Positions 28,894-38,036 of a stretch of DNA of 64,000 bases are shown here, in pieces. Position 1 is the stretch's first letter. Every line of letters begins with the position of its first letter. The notes beneath the pieces are model-generated. The model worked only from the letters and a program-made list of their open reading frames with translations, searched no databases and was not told where the DNA came from. Source of the DNA: JBPEWY01 sp965224095 (lineage in GTDB: Bacteria; Bacteroidota; Bacteroidia; Flavobacteriales; Flavobacteriaceae). A program made the position numbers and the translations under genes. The DNA is taken from the NCBI GenBank assembly GCA_965224095.1, contig OZ245039.1, positions 1,054,001-1,118,000 on the forward strand, read 5' to 3'.

Positions 28894-31800
28894 ATGAATC
28901 GATTATCACTCCTCTTATGTATCTTTCTGGTATTTTACAACAGTCAGGCCCAGGACAAAAAAAAGAAATGGGATGTATCCAGTCCTGAAGGAGACTGGAA
29001 CTTCCAGGAAGTAGCACTTTCCACAGACGAAGGTACCTGGATGAATTTAGATGTTAGCCCCGATGGAAAACACATTGTTTTTGATCTTCTCGGCGATATT
29101 TATATCATTCCTTCCTCCGGAGGGAAAGCTACTGCCCTGAGAACAGGCCTACCCTTCGAAATTCAGCCGAGGTTCAGTCCCGATGGTAAAAGAATTTCCT
29201 TTACAAGTGATGCGGGAGGTGGAGACAATATATGGATTATGGATTTTGATGGCAGCAATGCGGAACAACTTACCAAAGAAGATTTTCGGTTATTAAATAA
29301 TCCTATATGGACACCGGATGGAAATTACCTTATTGCCAGAAAACACTTTACATCACGCCGTTCTATGGGCGCAGGCGAAATGTGGATGTATCACATTACC
29401 GGTGGAAAGGGGTTGCAACTCACCAAAAGAAAAAATGACCAGCAGGACGTAAACGAACCCTGCTTATCTCCCGATGGAAGATACTTGTATTACAGTGAAG
29501 ATATGTATCCGGGTGGTTTTTTTCAGTACAATAAAGATCCTAATAAACAAATTTATGTTATAAAGCGGTATGATCGGGAAACAGGAAAAACAGAAACGGT
29601 TACAGGAGGCCCCGGTGGTGCCGCCAGACCTCAAGTTTCGAGCGATGGAAAAAAACTTGCTTTCGTGCGCAGGGTAAGGACAAAAACGGTATTATTTATT
29701 CACGACCTCGAAACCGGAGAAGAGTGGCCTGTGTATGACAAACTGAATAAAGATCAACAAGAAGCCTGGGCTATTTTTGGCGTTTACCCAAATTATAACT
29801 GGATGCCTAATAATAAAGATTTAATTTTTTGGGCCGGTGGAAAAATCTGGAGTATCAATATCGATACTTTAGAGCTGAAACCCATCCCTTTCCGGGTTGA
29901 AACAACGCTTAAAATTGCAGAGGCCCTGGAGTTTGAAACCCAGGTAAATACCAAACGTTTTACAAGTAAAGTTATTCGGGGAGCGGTTACTTCACCTGAT
30001 CAACGCACCCTGGTTTTTAATGCGCTAGGGTATTTATGGGTAAAAAAACTACCCCATGGCACTCCGAAGCGGCTTACCGACGGAACAGATTTTGAATTTG
30101 AACCCTCTTTTTCCCCAGATGGTAAAAACCTGGTGTACGTAAGCTGGAATGATCAACATTTAGGGGCCATTCATAAAATATCAGTACAGGGAGGGGTATC
30201 TGCCAAACTTACTCAGACGAAAGGTATTTACAGAACGCCTTCTTTTTCCGGAGATGGTAAGAACATCGTTTATGTAAAACAATCCGGTAATAACGATCAG
30301 GGAAGGGCTTTTGCAAAAAACACCGGTATCTATACGGCCAAGGCCGATGGAAGTAATCCTGTTAAAATAAGCTCTTCCGGATCATATCCTATCTTTAACA
30401 CAGCGGGAACCAGGATATTATATCAAACCGGAGGCACCTATTTCGGGAGTCTTACCAAAGAACTCAAGAGTATTAACCTCGAAGGAAAAGACGAAAAAAC
30501 ACTGGTTAAAACAAAATACGGGAACCGATTGGTTCCCAGTCCGGATAATCAATGGATTGCTTTTTCGCACCTACATAAAGTATACATTGCGCCATTTCCT
30601 CAGGCCGGAAAAACTTTAGAACTGGGTACCAAAAGTACTTTCGTTCCCGTTTCGCAGGTATCAAAAGATGCAGGCATCAATATTCACTGGTCTGCTAAAA
30701 GCGACAAAATTTTCTGGACGCTGGGAGATCAGTATTTTGAAAACGAAATTGCCAATCGATTTACGTTTCTGGAGCATTCTCCCGATAGTATTCCTCCTCC
30801 CACTCAAAAAGGAACTCCCATTGGTCTGGAAACCGATACTCATATTCCAAGTGGAATTGTTGCCTTCACGGGAGGACGAATTATCACCATGGAGAATGAT
30901 AAGGTTATTGAAAACGGAACACTCGTGGTTCGGAATAATATCATTGAAGCTATCGGACCGGAAAATGAGGTTAAAATCCCCTCCAATGCCAAAGTATACG
31001 ACGTTAGCGGAAAAACCATTATGCCTGGAATTGTAGATGCTCATGCACATGTTGGTGGTTTTCGATACGGACTTACCACTCAAAAGCACTGGCCTTTTTA
31101 CGCCAACCTGGCGTTTGGTGTTACCACTGCACACGATCCTTCTGCAAATTCAGAATCAATCTTTGCTATGGCCGAACTAATTAAAAGCGGGCAGATGATC
31201 GGACCGAGATTGTTTTCAACAGGATTTATTCTCTATGGAGCGGATGGTGATTTTAAAGCGGTGATCAATAATCTGGATGATGCCAGATCGTCTATTCGGC
31301 GCACTAAAGCCTACGGCGCCCAATCGGTAAAAAGCTACAACCAACCCAGGAGAGAACAGCGTCAACAGGTAATTCAAGCCGCCCGGGAAGAAGGCATTTT
31401 TGTGGTTCCGGAAGGTGGTTCTACCTTTTATCATAATATGACCATGATCATGGACGGACATACCGGTATTGAACACAATATTCCGGTTGCTCCGGTATAT
31501 AAAGATGTTAAAACCCTTTGGGGGCAAAGTAATACGGGCTACACACCTACCCTCGTGGTGAGCTACGGAAGTGTAAGCGGAGAGTATTACTTTTATGAAC
31601 ACGATAATATTTGGGAAAACGAAAAACTCCTCAAATACATCCCCAGAGGAATTATCGATGCACGTTCGCGGCATCGGACAAAAATCCCTAAGGAAGAATA
31701 TGAAAACGGGCATATTTTGGTGTCCAAGACCTGTAAGGCACTATCGGATGCAGGAGTTAAAGTGAATTTGGGAGCCCACGGGCAATTGCAAGGTCTGGGA

Positions 31801-32175
31801 GCGCATTGGGAGTTATGGATGTTGGCTCAGGGTGGGATGCCCCCCATGGAAGCCCTGAAAGCCGCCACTATCAATGGCGCTGAGTATATTGGGATAGGGA
31901 ATGAAACCGGTTCTCTTAAAGAAGGAAAATTAGCCGATTTAATTGTATTGGAAAAAAATCCGCTGGAAGATATCCGAAACTCCGAAAGTGTTTTATATAC
32001 TATGGTAAACGGGCGTTTATTTGATACATCTACCATGAACGAAATAGGAAACCACCCAAAAGAACGCAATACTTTTTATTGGGAAAACCGTAAACACAAT
32101 GAAGCATTTCCCTGGATTCAGGAAACCCAAAGTTTTAGTTTACCGGGATGCGGATGCCACATAGGCCATCAGTAA
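28894..32175 (+). CDS. TolB-like propeller / amidohydrolase fusion protein (secreted)
   Basis: A 1093-residue exported protein with a signal peptide ending NSQAQ (about residue 20). The first 640 residues hold repeated WD40/TolB-like propeller blades (LDVSPDGKHIVF, PRFSPDGKRISF, PSFSPDGKNLVY). The C-terminal part (about 655-1060) is an amidohydrolase-superfamily barrel with the metal motif DAHAH (near 715), a probable carbamylated lysine in VKSYN, and IEHNIP and NLGAHGQ supplying further ligands. Substrate unknown; peptidase- or imidazolonepropionase-like activities occur in the superfamily. The protein ends in an unusual cysteine-histidine tail, CGCHIGHQ. Alone between terminators. Confidence 0.9.
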   Translation: MNRLSLLLCIFLVFYNSQAQDKKKKWDVSSPEGDWNFQEVALSTDEGTWMNLDVSPDGKHIVFDLLGDIYIIPSSGGKATALRTGLPFEIQPRFSPDGKRISFTSDAGGGDNIWIMDFDGSNAEQLTKEDFRLLNNPIWTPDGNYLIARKHFTSRRSMGAGEMWMYHITGGKGLQLTKRKNDQQDVNEPCLSPDGRYLYYSEDMYPGGFFQYNKDPNKQIYVIKRYDRETGKTETVTGGPGGAARPQVSSDGKKLAFVRRVRTKTVLFIHDLETGEEWPVYDKLNKDQQEAWAIFGVYPNYNWMPNNKDLIFWAGGKIWSINIDTLELKPIPFRVETTLKIAEALEFETQVNTKRFTSKVIRGAVTSPDQRTLVFNALGYLWVKKLPHGTPKRLTDGTDFEFEPSFSPDGKNLVYVSWNDQHLGAIHKISVQGGVSAKLTQTKGIYRTPSFSGDGKNIVYVKQSGNNDQGRAFAKNTGIYTAKADGSNPVKISSSGSYPIFNTAGTRILYQTGGTYFGSLTKELKSINLEGKDEKTLVKTKYGNRLVPSPDNQWIAFSHLHKVYIAPFPQAGKTLELGTKSTFVPVSQVSKDAGINIHWSAKSDKIFWTLGDQYFENEIANRFTFLEHSPDSIPPPTQKGTPIGLETDTHIPSGIVAFTGGRIITMENDKVIENGTLVVRNNIIEAIGPENEVKIPSNAKVYDVSGKTIMPGIVDAHAHVGGFRYGLTTQKHWPFYANLAFGVTTAHDPSANSESIFAMAELIKSGQMIGPRLFSTGFILYGADGDFKAVINNLDDARSSIRRTKAYGAQSVKSYNQPRREQRQQVIQAAREEGIFVVPEGGSTFYHNMTMIMDGHTGIEHNIPVAPVYKDVKTLWGQSNTGYTPTLVVSYGSVSGEYYFYEHDNIWENEKLLKYIPRGIIDARSRHRTKIPKEEYENGHILVSKTCKALSDAGVKVNLGAHGQLQGLGAHWELWMLAQGGMPPMEALKAATINGAEYIGIGNETGSLKEGKLADLIVLEKNPLEDIRNSESVLYTMVNGRLFDTSTMNEIGNHPKERNTFYWENRKHNEAFPWIQETQSFSLPGCGCHIGHQ

Positions 32176-32189
32176 ATTATCGATTTAAT

Positions 32190-32225
32190 AAAAAAAGCCG
32201 GTTAGATTAAAACCGGCTTTTTTTA
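32190..32225. terminator. Bidirectional terminator
   Basis: AAAAAAGCCGGTT and AACCGGCTTTTTT form a strong stem around a 7-nt loop, with A and T runs on the two sides. It separates convergent genes; the T run ends on the stop side of the EF-hand gene. Confidence 0.93.
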
Positions 32226-32501
32226 TTAAACCTCTTCATTGATTTCATCAACGGCAGCCTTAAATTCTTCCCAATCAACATAGCCGTCTTCCGATTTATC
32301 GTATCCCTCAATGAGTTTACCGGCAACGATACCCCGAATAAAACCATTTACCCTGGCTTGTTTTAGTAACTTAACGATTTCGCTTTTTTTGAGCTTTCCA
32401 TCCCCATCCTGATCAAAATAGGCAAAAGCCTGTTCCGGTGTTTCAAAATGATTTGTTATAAGTATCTGTATTTTATTGAGTATTGATTCTTTAGTAGCCA
32501 T
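32226..32501 (-). CDS. EF-hand calcium-binding protein
   Basis: A 91-residue cytoplasmic protein with two EF-hand loops: DQDGDGKLKKSE (about 30-41) and DKSEDGYVDWEE (about 68-79). Positions 1, 3, 5 and 12 carry oxygen ligands in both (D,D,D,E and D,S,D,E), so both should bind Ca2+. No signal peptide is present. Such small cytoplasmic EF-hand proteins are rare in bacteria and mostly unstudied; calcium buffering or sensing is inferred. It converges on the propeller/amidohydrolase gene. Confidence 0.88.
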   Translation of the reverse strand: MATKESILNKIQILITNHFETPEQAFAYFDQDGDGKLKKSEIVKLLKQARVNGFIRGIVAGKLIEGYDKSEDGYVDWEEFKAAVDEINEEV

Positions 32502-32553
32502 AAAATTGTTTTAATGTTTAACTATCCAAAAAATACGAAAAAAAACTAAAAGG

Positions 32554-33114
32554 TTACTGTTTCAGCTTTTCCATCCTCTTTCCGGCATATACATCCCGAA
32601 TACTTGAGTTTTGCGGAAAATGTTGCAAGCGTTTCATTATGTCACCGGGTTTAACAAAACCTGTTCTTAGAATTTTAAAATAAACTCCGCTTTTATCAGC
32701 TTCCCAAAATTGTTTCACCATTTTCATATTGCCAAAGCGAACACCCAGCTTCATACAGGGTTGTCTGGGTTTTGTAGCTTCGATAACGGCCTCTCCGATT
32801 TGAAATTTATCTCCAACATAAATTTCACTTTCATTCAAATTTTCGATGGTAATATTTTCGCCAAACATTCCATTCTCCCACTGCAAATCAGGGTACAGTT
32901 CTTTCCAGTAATTATAATGCTGTAGTCCATACGCATAAACCGCCTTATCTATGCCTCCATGAACTTTTCTATCACATATCGTATCCTTATCAACCTGTTC
33001 GACATTTAAAAAAATAGGGTGATTTACCGGATACTTGAATATCCCGGTTGTCACGATTTTCCCTTTCCATTTAATTTCCCTGGAAGACCCCAGATTTACT
33101 GATGAGACTACCAT
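32554..33114 (-). CDS. MOSC domain protein
   Basis: A 186-residue protein of the MOSC beta-barrel family. HGGIDKAVYAY (about 57) and ENITIENLNES match the YiiM-like subgroup, and the conserved cysteine lies in PRQPCMKLG near residue 118. MOSC proteins transfer sulfur or bind molybdenum cofactor in reductases that act on N-hydroxylated compounds; the substrate is unknown. Its ATG overlaps the stop of the upstream gene by one base (TGATG). Confidence 0.87.
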   Translation of the reverse strand: MVVSSVNLGSSREIKWKGKIVTTGIFKYPVNHPIFLNVEQVDKDTICDRKVHGGIDKAVYAYGLQHYNYWKELYPDLQWENGMFGENITIENLNESEIYVGDKFQIGEAVIEATKPRQPCMKLGVRFGNMKMVKQFWEADKSGVYFKILRTGFVKPGDIMKRLQHFPQNSSIRDVYAGKRMEKLKQ

Positions 33115-34433
33115 CAGGTTTTTTGCTTTTTCTTTTTAGCAGCGGGAAATAAAACATTGTTAAGAATTAATCGATAACCCGGAGAATTCGGGTGTAATGC
33201 AAGTTCCGTTTTAGGGTCTCCAACGCGATGCTGATAATCTTCAGGATCGTGTCCGCCGTAAAATGTAAAAAACCCTTTTCCCTTAATGCCATGAATATAT
33301 CTCGCTTCGCCATTACTTCTATTTTCTCCCATAATCAGAACATTGCTTTTAATCTCATCTCTCGTATACGAGGTGGTTTGCCCCATAAAACCTTTCACCA
33401 ATGCAGTATGGTTCTGGCATAACATGGTAGGTATCGGGTCCCACTTGGCCGAAAAGTCCATCAACGTAAAATAATCAACTTCCTTCATAATTCTTCTTTT
33501 TGCGGTCATATCGATCGAAGAAAATTCATAGCGTAACGGATTCCGTTCCAATGTAAAATTTGTAAAGGCAAAGGTTTTTGTAAAATCTATTTTACTCTGA
33601 TAATTTGCTTCCGAGGGATCTCCGTCAAACATGGGCTCGCATATATCAACCCCTTCGGCCGCCAGTGCAATATCGAAACTATCCGTTGCACTACACATTG
33701 CAAACATAAAACCACCCCCTATTACATAATTCCGGATTTTCAGGGCCACAGCCAGTTTTTCTTCTGATACTTTTTCATATCCCAGGGAATGGGCAAGCGC
33801 TTCAGCCTGTTTTTTTTCTTCAATATACCACGGAGCTGCCCGGTAAGCCCCATAGAATTTACCAAACTGCCCCGTAAAATCCTCATGGTGTAAATGAAGC
33901 CAGTCGTACAAAACAAGTTCATCGTTTAATACTTCCTCATCGTATACTACTTCATATGGAATTTCGGCAAACGTTAATACCATGGTTACCGCATCATCCC
34001 AGGGTTGATTTCCCTTTGGTGAATACACTGCAATTTTCGGAGCTTTCTCTAAAATTACCGCTTCCTGGTTTCTGGCCGGGCTGCTTATTTCCGTCAGGAT
34101 GTTTTCTACTTTCCCATCGGATAATACCTCAAACGATACCCCCCGGATTTTACATTCCGTTCTAATTCTTTCTGAATCCGGCAATAAAAATGACCCGCCT
34201 CGATAATTTAAAAGCCACTGTACTTTTAATTGCTCGGAAAGAACCCAATAGGTAATCCCATAGGCTTTTAAATGGTTTTCCTGGCTTTCCGAATCCATAG
34301 GAATTAAAATAAAAGACGCAAATGCCTTACTGTAAAAAACAAAGGCCGCAAAAAATAAAAGAAGTTTTATGTAAACCGGTTTAGTCCGGCTTTTTTCCGG
34401 GAAAGGTTTTTTAAAATGGCACGTCGTCTTCAT
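33114..34433 (-). CDS. Conserved exported protein (often labelled 'asparagine synthetase B')
   Basis: A 439-residue protein beginning with a long basic leader and a hydrophobic segment (about 28-45, LLLFFAAFVFYSKAFA), then FILIPMDSESQENHLKAYG. This family is usually annotated as asparagine synthetase B, but I see no N-terminal Cys nucleophile and no PP-loop SGGxDS, so that name looks unsupported. The middle (PKIAVYSPKGNQPWDDAVTMVL, YDWLHLHHEDFTGQ) resembles class-I glutaminase-like or ThuA-type folds, and GGGFMFAMCSATDSFD could be a nucleophile elbow with its Cys. The start overlaps dnaB by 23 bases, and translational coupling is likely. Enzymatic role unknown. Confidence 0.8.
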   Translation of the reverse strand: MKTTCHFKKPFPEKSRTKPVYIKLLLFFAAFVFYSKAFASFILIPMDSESQENHLKAYGITYWVLSEQLKVQWLLNYRGGSFLLPDSERIRTECKIRGVSFEVLSDGKVENILTEISSPARNQEAVILEKAPKIAVYSPKGNQPWDDAVTMVLTFAEIPYEVVYDEEVLNDELVLYDWLHLHHEDFTGQFGKFYGAYRAAPWYIEEKKQAEALAHSLGYEKVSEEKLAVALKIRNYVIGGGFMFAMCSATDSFDIALAAEGVDICEPMFDGDPSEANYQSKIDFTKTFAFTNFTLERNPLRYEFSSIDMTAKRRIMKEVDYFTLMDFSAKWDPIPTMLCQNHTALVKGFMGQTTSYTRDEIKSNVLIMGENRSNGEARYIHGIKGKGFFTFYGGHDPEDYQHRVGDPKTELALHPNSPGYRLILNNVLFPAAKKKKQKT

Positions 34434-35958
34434 CGGGGTTAAAATCTTCATTCATACTGCTTCCAAAAGCCTCATCGGCACTGGGAAGATTTTTAGTGAT
34501 GAACGGATTATCTTCATCGGCATTCATCTTAGATTGAAACTCAAACGGAGAATCAAAGTCATCTAAGTTATCAAATTTACCGAGGTGTCCAATGAATTTT
34601 AACCTAATATTATCTAAACCGCCGTTCCGGTGTTTTGCCACTATAAATTCTGCCTGCCCCTGAGTAGGTGTTCTCTCTTCATCATCCCATTCCTCAATCT
34701 TATAATACTCCGGACGGTAAATAAACGCTACGATATCGGCATCCTGTTCTATGGCACCTGACTCACGGAGATCGGAAAGCAATGGGCGTTTACTCCCTCC
34801 TCTGGTTTCCACGGCACGGGATAACTGAGATAGTGCAATCACGGGAACATCAAGTTCTTTAGCCAGCGCTTTAAGGTTTCGGGAAATCGTAGATATTTCC
34901 TGTTCCCGGTTCCCGCCTTTCTGACTACCCCCGGCAGTCATCAGCTGTAAGTAATCAATAACAATCAACTTTATACCATGCTGCGACGCGAGTCTCCTTG
35001 CCTTAGCCCTTAAGTCAAAAATAGATAAAGAAGGAGTATCATCAATAAATAAAGGGGCTTTTTCCAGTCCTTTTACTTTGACATTGAGTTGTTCCCACTC
35101 GTGTTTTTCAAGACGTCCGGTTCTCAGCTTTTCGGAGGACAAACCCGTTTCGGAAGAAATAAGACGCGTAATTAACTGTACCGACGACATTTCAAGGGAG
35201 AAGAAAGCCACCGGAATATTTGCTTCAACAGCAATATTTCTGGCCATCGATAAGGTGAGCGCCGTTTTTCCCATTCCCGGACGTGCTGCAACTATAATAA
35301 GATCGCTGGGTTGCCAGCCCGAGGTAAGTTTATCAACCTTGTCAAATCCGGAAGGGATTCCACTTAAGCCTTCCTTATTTGAAATTTCTTCAATCTTTTT
35401 CTTAGCCTGCATTACCAGACTTTGTGCCGTTTCGGAAGATTTTTTTATGTTTCCCTGTGTAACCTCATACAGTTTTGCTTCCGCATTGTCCAGTAAATCG
35501 AATACATCAGTAGTTTCGTCATACGCATTTTCAATAATCTCGCTTGAAATCTTAATTAGTTCTCGCTGGATATATTTTTGAAGAATAATACGCGCATGAT
35601 ACTCAATATGCGCGGAAGACGACACTTTTTGAGTTAGTTGAATCAGGTAAAAATCGCCTCCCGAAACATCCAGTTTGGCATTTTTCTTGAGTTGCGCGGA
35701 AACGGTTAATAAGTCTATCGGTTCAGAGCTTTCAAACAACTGAACAATGGCTTCGTATATATATTTATGTGAATCCTTATAAAAAACCTCCGGATGTAAA
35801 ATATCGATAACTTCGTCAACTCCTTTTTTATCAATCATCATCGCCCCTAACACAACTTCCTCTAAATCAATTGCTTGTGGAGGTATTTTACCCTTTTCAA
35901 GGTTGATTATTGTGTTTTTATCAATTTTGATCCCTGGTATGGGGTTCGGTTTTTCCAT
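34411..35958 (-). CDS. dnaB: Replicative DNA helicase DnaB
   Basis: A 515-residue hexameric helicase that unwinds DNA at the replication fork. N-terminal domain at about 25-125 (IDLEEVVLGAMMID), then a linker, and the RecA-like motor at about 200-460. Visible are Walker A ARPGMGKTAL, Walker B LIVIDYLQLM, the QLSRAVE motif and DLRESGAIEQDADI (arginine finger region). It ends with an acidic tail (about 475-515, NEDFNPDEDDVPF), which resembles the SSB C-terminal tip. No oriC or replication genes adjoin. Confidence 0.97.
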   Translation of the reverse strand: MEKPNPIPGIKIDKNTIINLEKGKIPPQAIDLEEVVLGAMMIDKKGVDEVIDILHPEVFYKDSHKYIYEAIVQLFESSEPIDLLTVSAQLKKNAKLDVSGGDFYLIQLTQKVSSSAHIEYHARIILQKYIQRELIKISSEIIENAYDETTDVFDLLDNAEAKLYEVTQGNIKKSSETAQSLVMQAKKKIEEISNKEGLSGIPSGFDKVDKLTSGWQPSDLIIVAARPGMGKTALTLSMARNIAVEANIPVAFFSLEMSSVQLITRLISSETGLSSEKLRTGRLEKHEWEQLNVKVKGLEKAPLFIDDTPSLSIFDLRAKARRLASQHGIKLIVIDYLQLMTAGGSQKGGNREQEISTISRNLKALAKELDVPVIALSQLSRAVETRGGSKRPLLSDLRESGAIEQDADIVAFIYRPEYYKIEEWDDEERTPTQGQAEFIVAKHRNGGLDNIRLKFIGHLGKFDNLDDFDSPFEFQSKMNADEDNPFITKNLPSADEAFGSSMNEDFNPDEDDVPF

Positions 35959-36068
35959 AGCCGCTAAAGTAGAAAAATAGAGTTAGAAAATGTTAAATAC
36001 GCGGTTCCGTAATCTTCACAGGTAATTAACATTTTGTATGTTAATAAGTTACATTTTTTTGTTGATAA

Positions 36069-36108
36069 CAAAAAAAATCCGAAGCTGTATTTCTTCAGAT
36101 TTTTTTTG
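36069..36108. terminator. Terminator after accA
   Basis: AAAAAAATC-GAAG and CTTC-GATTTTTTT form a hairpin with one mismatch, flanked by A and T runs; it lies about 20 nt past the accA stop. Confidence 0.8.
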
Positions 36109-36127
36109 ATCCAATAACGACGGTAGT

Positions 36128-37081
36128 TTAACCCTTATAAACTCCCATATTGGCATATTTATCCATTCGTTTTTCTATCAATTCTTCTGGTGATAACTTT
36201 TTTAATTCGTCATAATGTTTCAAAATAGTCCTGGAAACGGTATTAAAAGTACTCTGACGGTCATAATGAGCTCCACCCAGCGGTTCTTTAATAATCCCGT
36301 CGATCACTTTTAACTTCATACTGTCTTTTGCCGTTAATTTCAATGCCTCGGCAGCTCGTTCCTTTTGCTCCCAGCTTCGCCATAAAATAGACGAGCAGTT
36401 CTCGGGCGATATCACGGAGAACCACGAGTTTTCAAGCATTAAAACCCGATCGCCAACGCCTATGCCTAAAGCGCCTCCGGAAGCTCCTTCGCCCACTACA
36501 ATTACTACAATAGGCACCTTGAGCCGGGTCATCTCCAGAATGTTACGGGCAATAGCTTCTCCCTGACCTCGCTGTTCGGCTTCTATACCAGGATATGCCC
36601 CGGGTGTATCGACAAACGAAACAATAGGAATTTCAAATTTCTCGGCCATTCTCATTAAACGAAGAGCCTTTCTGTATCCTTCCGGATTTGCCATTCCGAA
36701 ATTACGATACTGACGGGTTTTGGTATTATATCCCTTTTGGGTACCAACAAACATAAAACTTTGATCGCCAATTTTTCCGAGACCTCCTATCATCGCTTTA
36801 TCATCTTTAACGGTACGATCTCCGTGCAGTTCTAAAAAGGTATCTCCGCACAGTGCATTTATATAATCTAAAGTGTAGGGCCGGGAAGGATGTCTTGACA
36901 GCTGAACGCGTTGCCAGGCAGTGAGGTTTTTGTATATGCTCTTTTTAGTATCAACTAATTTCTTCTCAATTTGCTTGCATGTATCCGTGACATCAATATC
37001 ACTTTCATCTCCAATGAGCCTGCATTTTTCCAGTTGTTCTTCCAACTCTTTAATGGGCAGCTCAAAATCCAGATATTCCAT
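36128..37081 (-). CDS. accA: Acetyl-CoA carboxylase carboxyltransferase subunit alpha
   Basis: A 317-residue crotonase-fold protein that, with AccD, transfers carboxyl from biotin to acetyl-CoA to give malonyl-CoA for fatty acid synthesis. Typical motifs: LDFELPIKELEEQ at the N-terminus, ELHGDRTVKDD, IPIVSFVDTPGAYPGIEAEQRGQGEAIA and the oxyanion-hole GEGASGGALGIGVGD. The length is normal. A TATATTTG -7 box lies at 37120-37113, 31 nt upstream. No other acc gene is beside it. Confidence 0.96.
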   Translation of the reverse strand: MEYLDFELPIKELEEQLEKCRLIGDESDIDVTDTCKQIEKKLVDTKKSIYKNLTAWQRVQLSRHPSRPYTLDYINALCGDTFLELHGDRTVKDDKAMIGGLGKIGDQSFMFVGTQKGYNTKTRQYRNFGMANPEGYRKALRLMRMAEKFEIPIVSFVDTPGAYPGIEAEQRGQGEAIARNILEMTRLKVPIVVIVVGEGASGGALGIGVGDRVLMLENSWFSVISPENCSSILWRSWEQKERAAEALKLTAKDSMKLKVIDGIIKEPLGGAHYDRQSTFNTVSRTILKHYDELKKLSPEELIEKRMDKYANMGVYKG

Positions 37082-37112
37082 GTGTATTAGGTGGTTTGGT
37101 TTTGTTAGCGTA

Positions 37113-37120
37113 CAAATATA
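37113..37120 (-). promoter_or_regulatory. -7 box of accA
   Basis: TATATTTG on the minus strand is a full match to TAnnTTTG, 31 nt before the accA ATG. A -33 TTG is not at the normal distance. Confidence 0.5.
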
Positions 37121-37142
37121 AAACTTTATGCACTAACGCATA

Positions 37143-38036
37143 TCAAGAAAGGTCTGATTTTCTCTTTTGTCGGTTTTTTATGATCCCGTTTGCGATAACT
37201 GTTATCAGGATAATCAGTGCGCCAAGATAAAATCTCGGGCTCATTTTTTCTGAATCACCCAGTATCAGATAAGCCAAAAGAATCCCGTAAACCGGCTCCA
37301 AATTTATAGTCAGCATCACGGTAAAAGGGCTAATAAACCTCATTACTTTTACCGATGCTATAAACGCATATGCGGTGCATATTGATGCCAATATTATCAA
37401 ATACATCCAATCCGCAGTACTTACATCAAAAAAACCATCTCCGAAGCCTCCTAAAATCAACATATAAATTGTTAAAAATAAAACTCCGCCTCCCAGTTCA
37501 TAGAAGGAAATGACGGAAGGGTTACTTCGCTGAATCAGTTTCCCGTTTATTAAGGTAAAAATTGATGAAAGCAGCGTTGATATGAGTGCCAGAAGGATTC
37601 CATAAGCATAGGAACCCTCCGCTTCAAAAATAATATACAGGCCCAGCACCACAAAAAGACCGAAGGCCACTTCGTACACTATAATCTTCCGTTTGTACCA
37701 GATGGGTTCCAAAAGTGCGGTAAAAAAGGCTCCAGCAGACATGGTAGCTAAAGTTATTGACACATTGGCCACTTTTATGGCTTTAAAAAAGGTTACCCAG
37801 TGCATCGCGATAACAATCCCCGCAATCATAAAATACCAAAAAAGTTTTCTGCTTACGGTGAGGTTAATTTTTCTATAGGCTATCCATATTCCAATAAAAC
37901 CCACTGCCAGAACCATACGAAACCAAACCAAAGGAAGTGCATCGATGGAAATCAACGCCCCCAGAATGGCCGTAAAACCCCATATAAATACTATAAAATG
38001 GAGTAAAAAATAATTCTTAAGCTTAGCGTCTTGCAT
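37143..38036 (-). CDS. EamA family transporter
   Basis: A 297-residue inner-membrane protein with ten hydrophobic segments in two EamA repeats (about 10-135 and 148-285). EamA/DMT carriers export amino acids, nucleotides or other small metabolites. The C-terminus is strongly basic (KNRQKRKS), predicted to be cytoplasmic. It overlaps the end of the LptF/LptG-type gene by 14 bases, so it is the last gene of the tgt operon. Substrate unknown. Confidence 0.88.
   Translation of the reverse strand: MQDAKLKNYFLLHFIVFIWGFTAILGALISIDALPLVWFRMVLAVGFIGIWIAYRKINLTVSRKLFWYFMIAGIVIAMHWVTFFKAIKVANVSITLATMSAGAFFTALLEPIWYKRKIIVYEVAFGLFVVLGLYIIFEAEGSYAYGILLALISTLLSSIFTLINGKLIQRSNPSVISFYELGGGVLFLTIYMLILGGFGDGFFDVSTADWMYLIILASICTAYAFIASVKVMRFISPFTVMLTINLEPVYGILLAYLILGDSEKMSPRFYLGALIILITVIANGIIKNRQKRKSDLS

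Noticed and set aside
30661..31134. A 157-codon minus-strand frame
   Set aside because: It lies fully inside the propeller/amidohydrolase gene on the other strand, without its own start signals.
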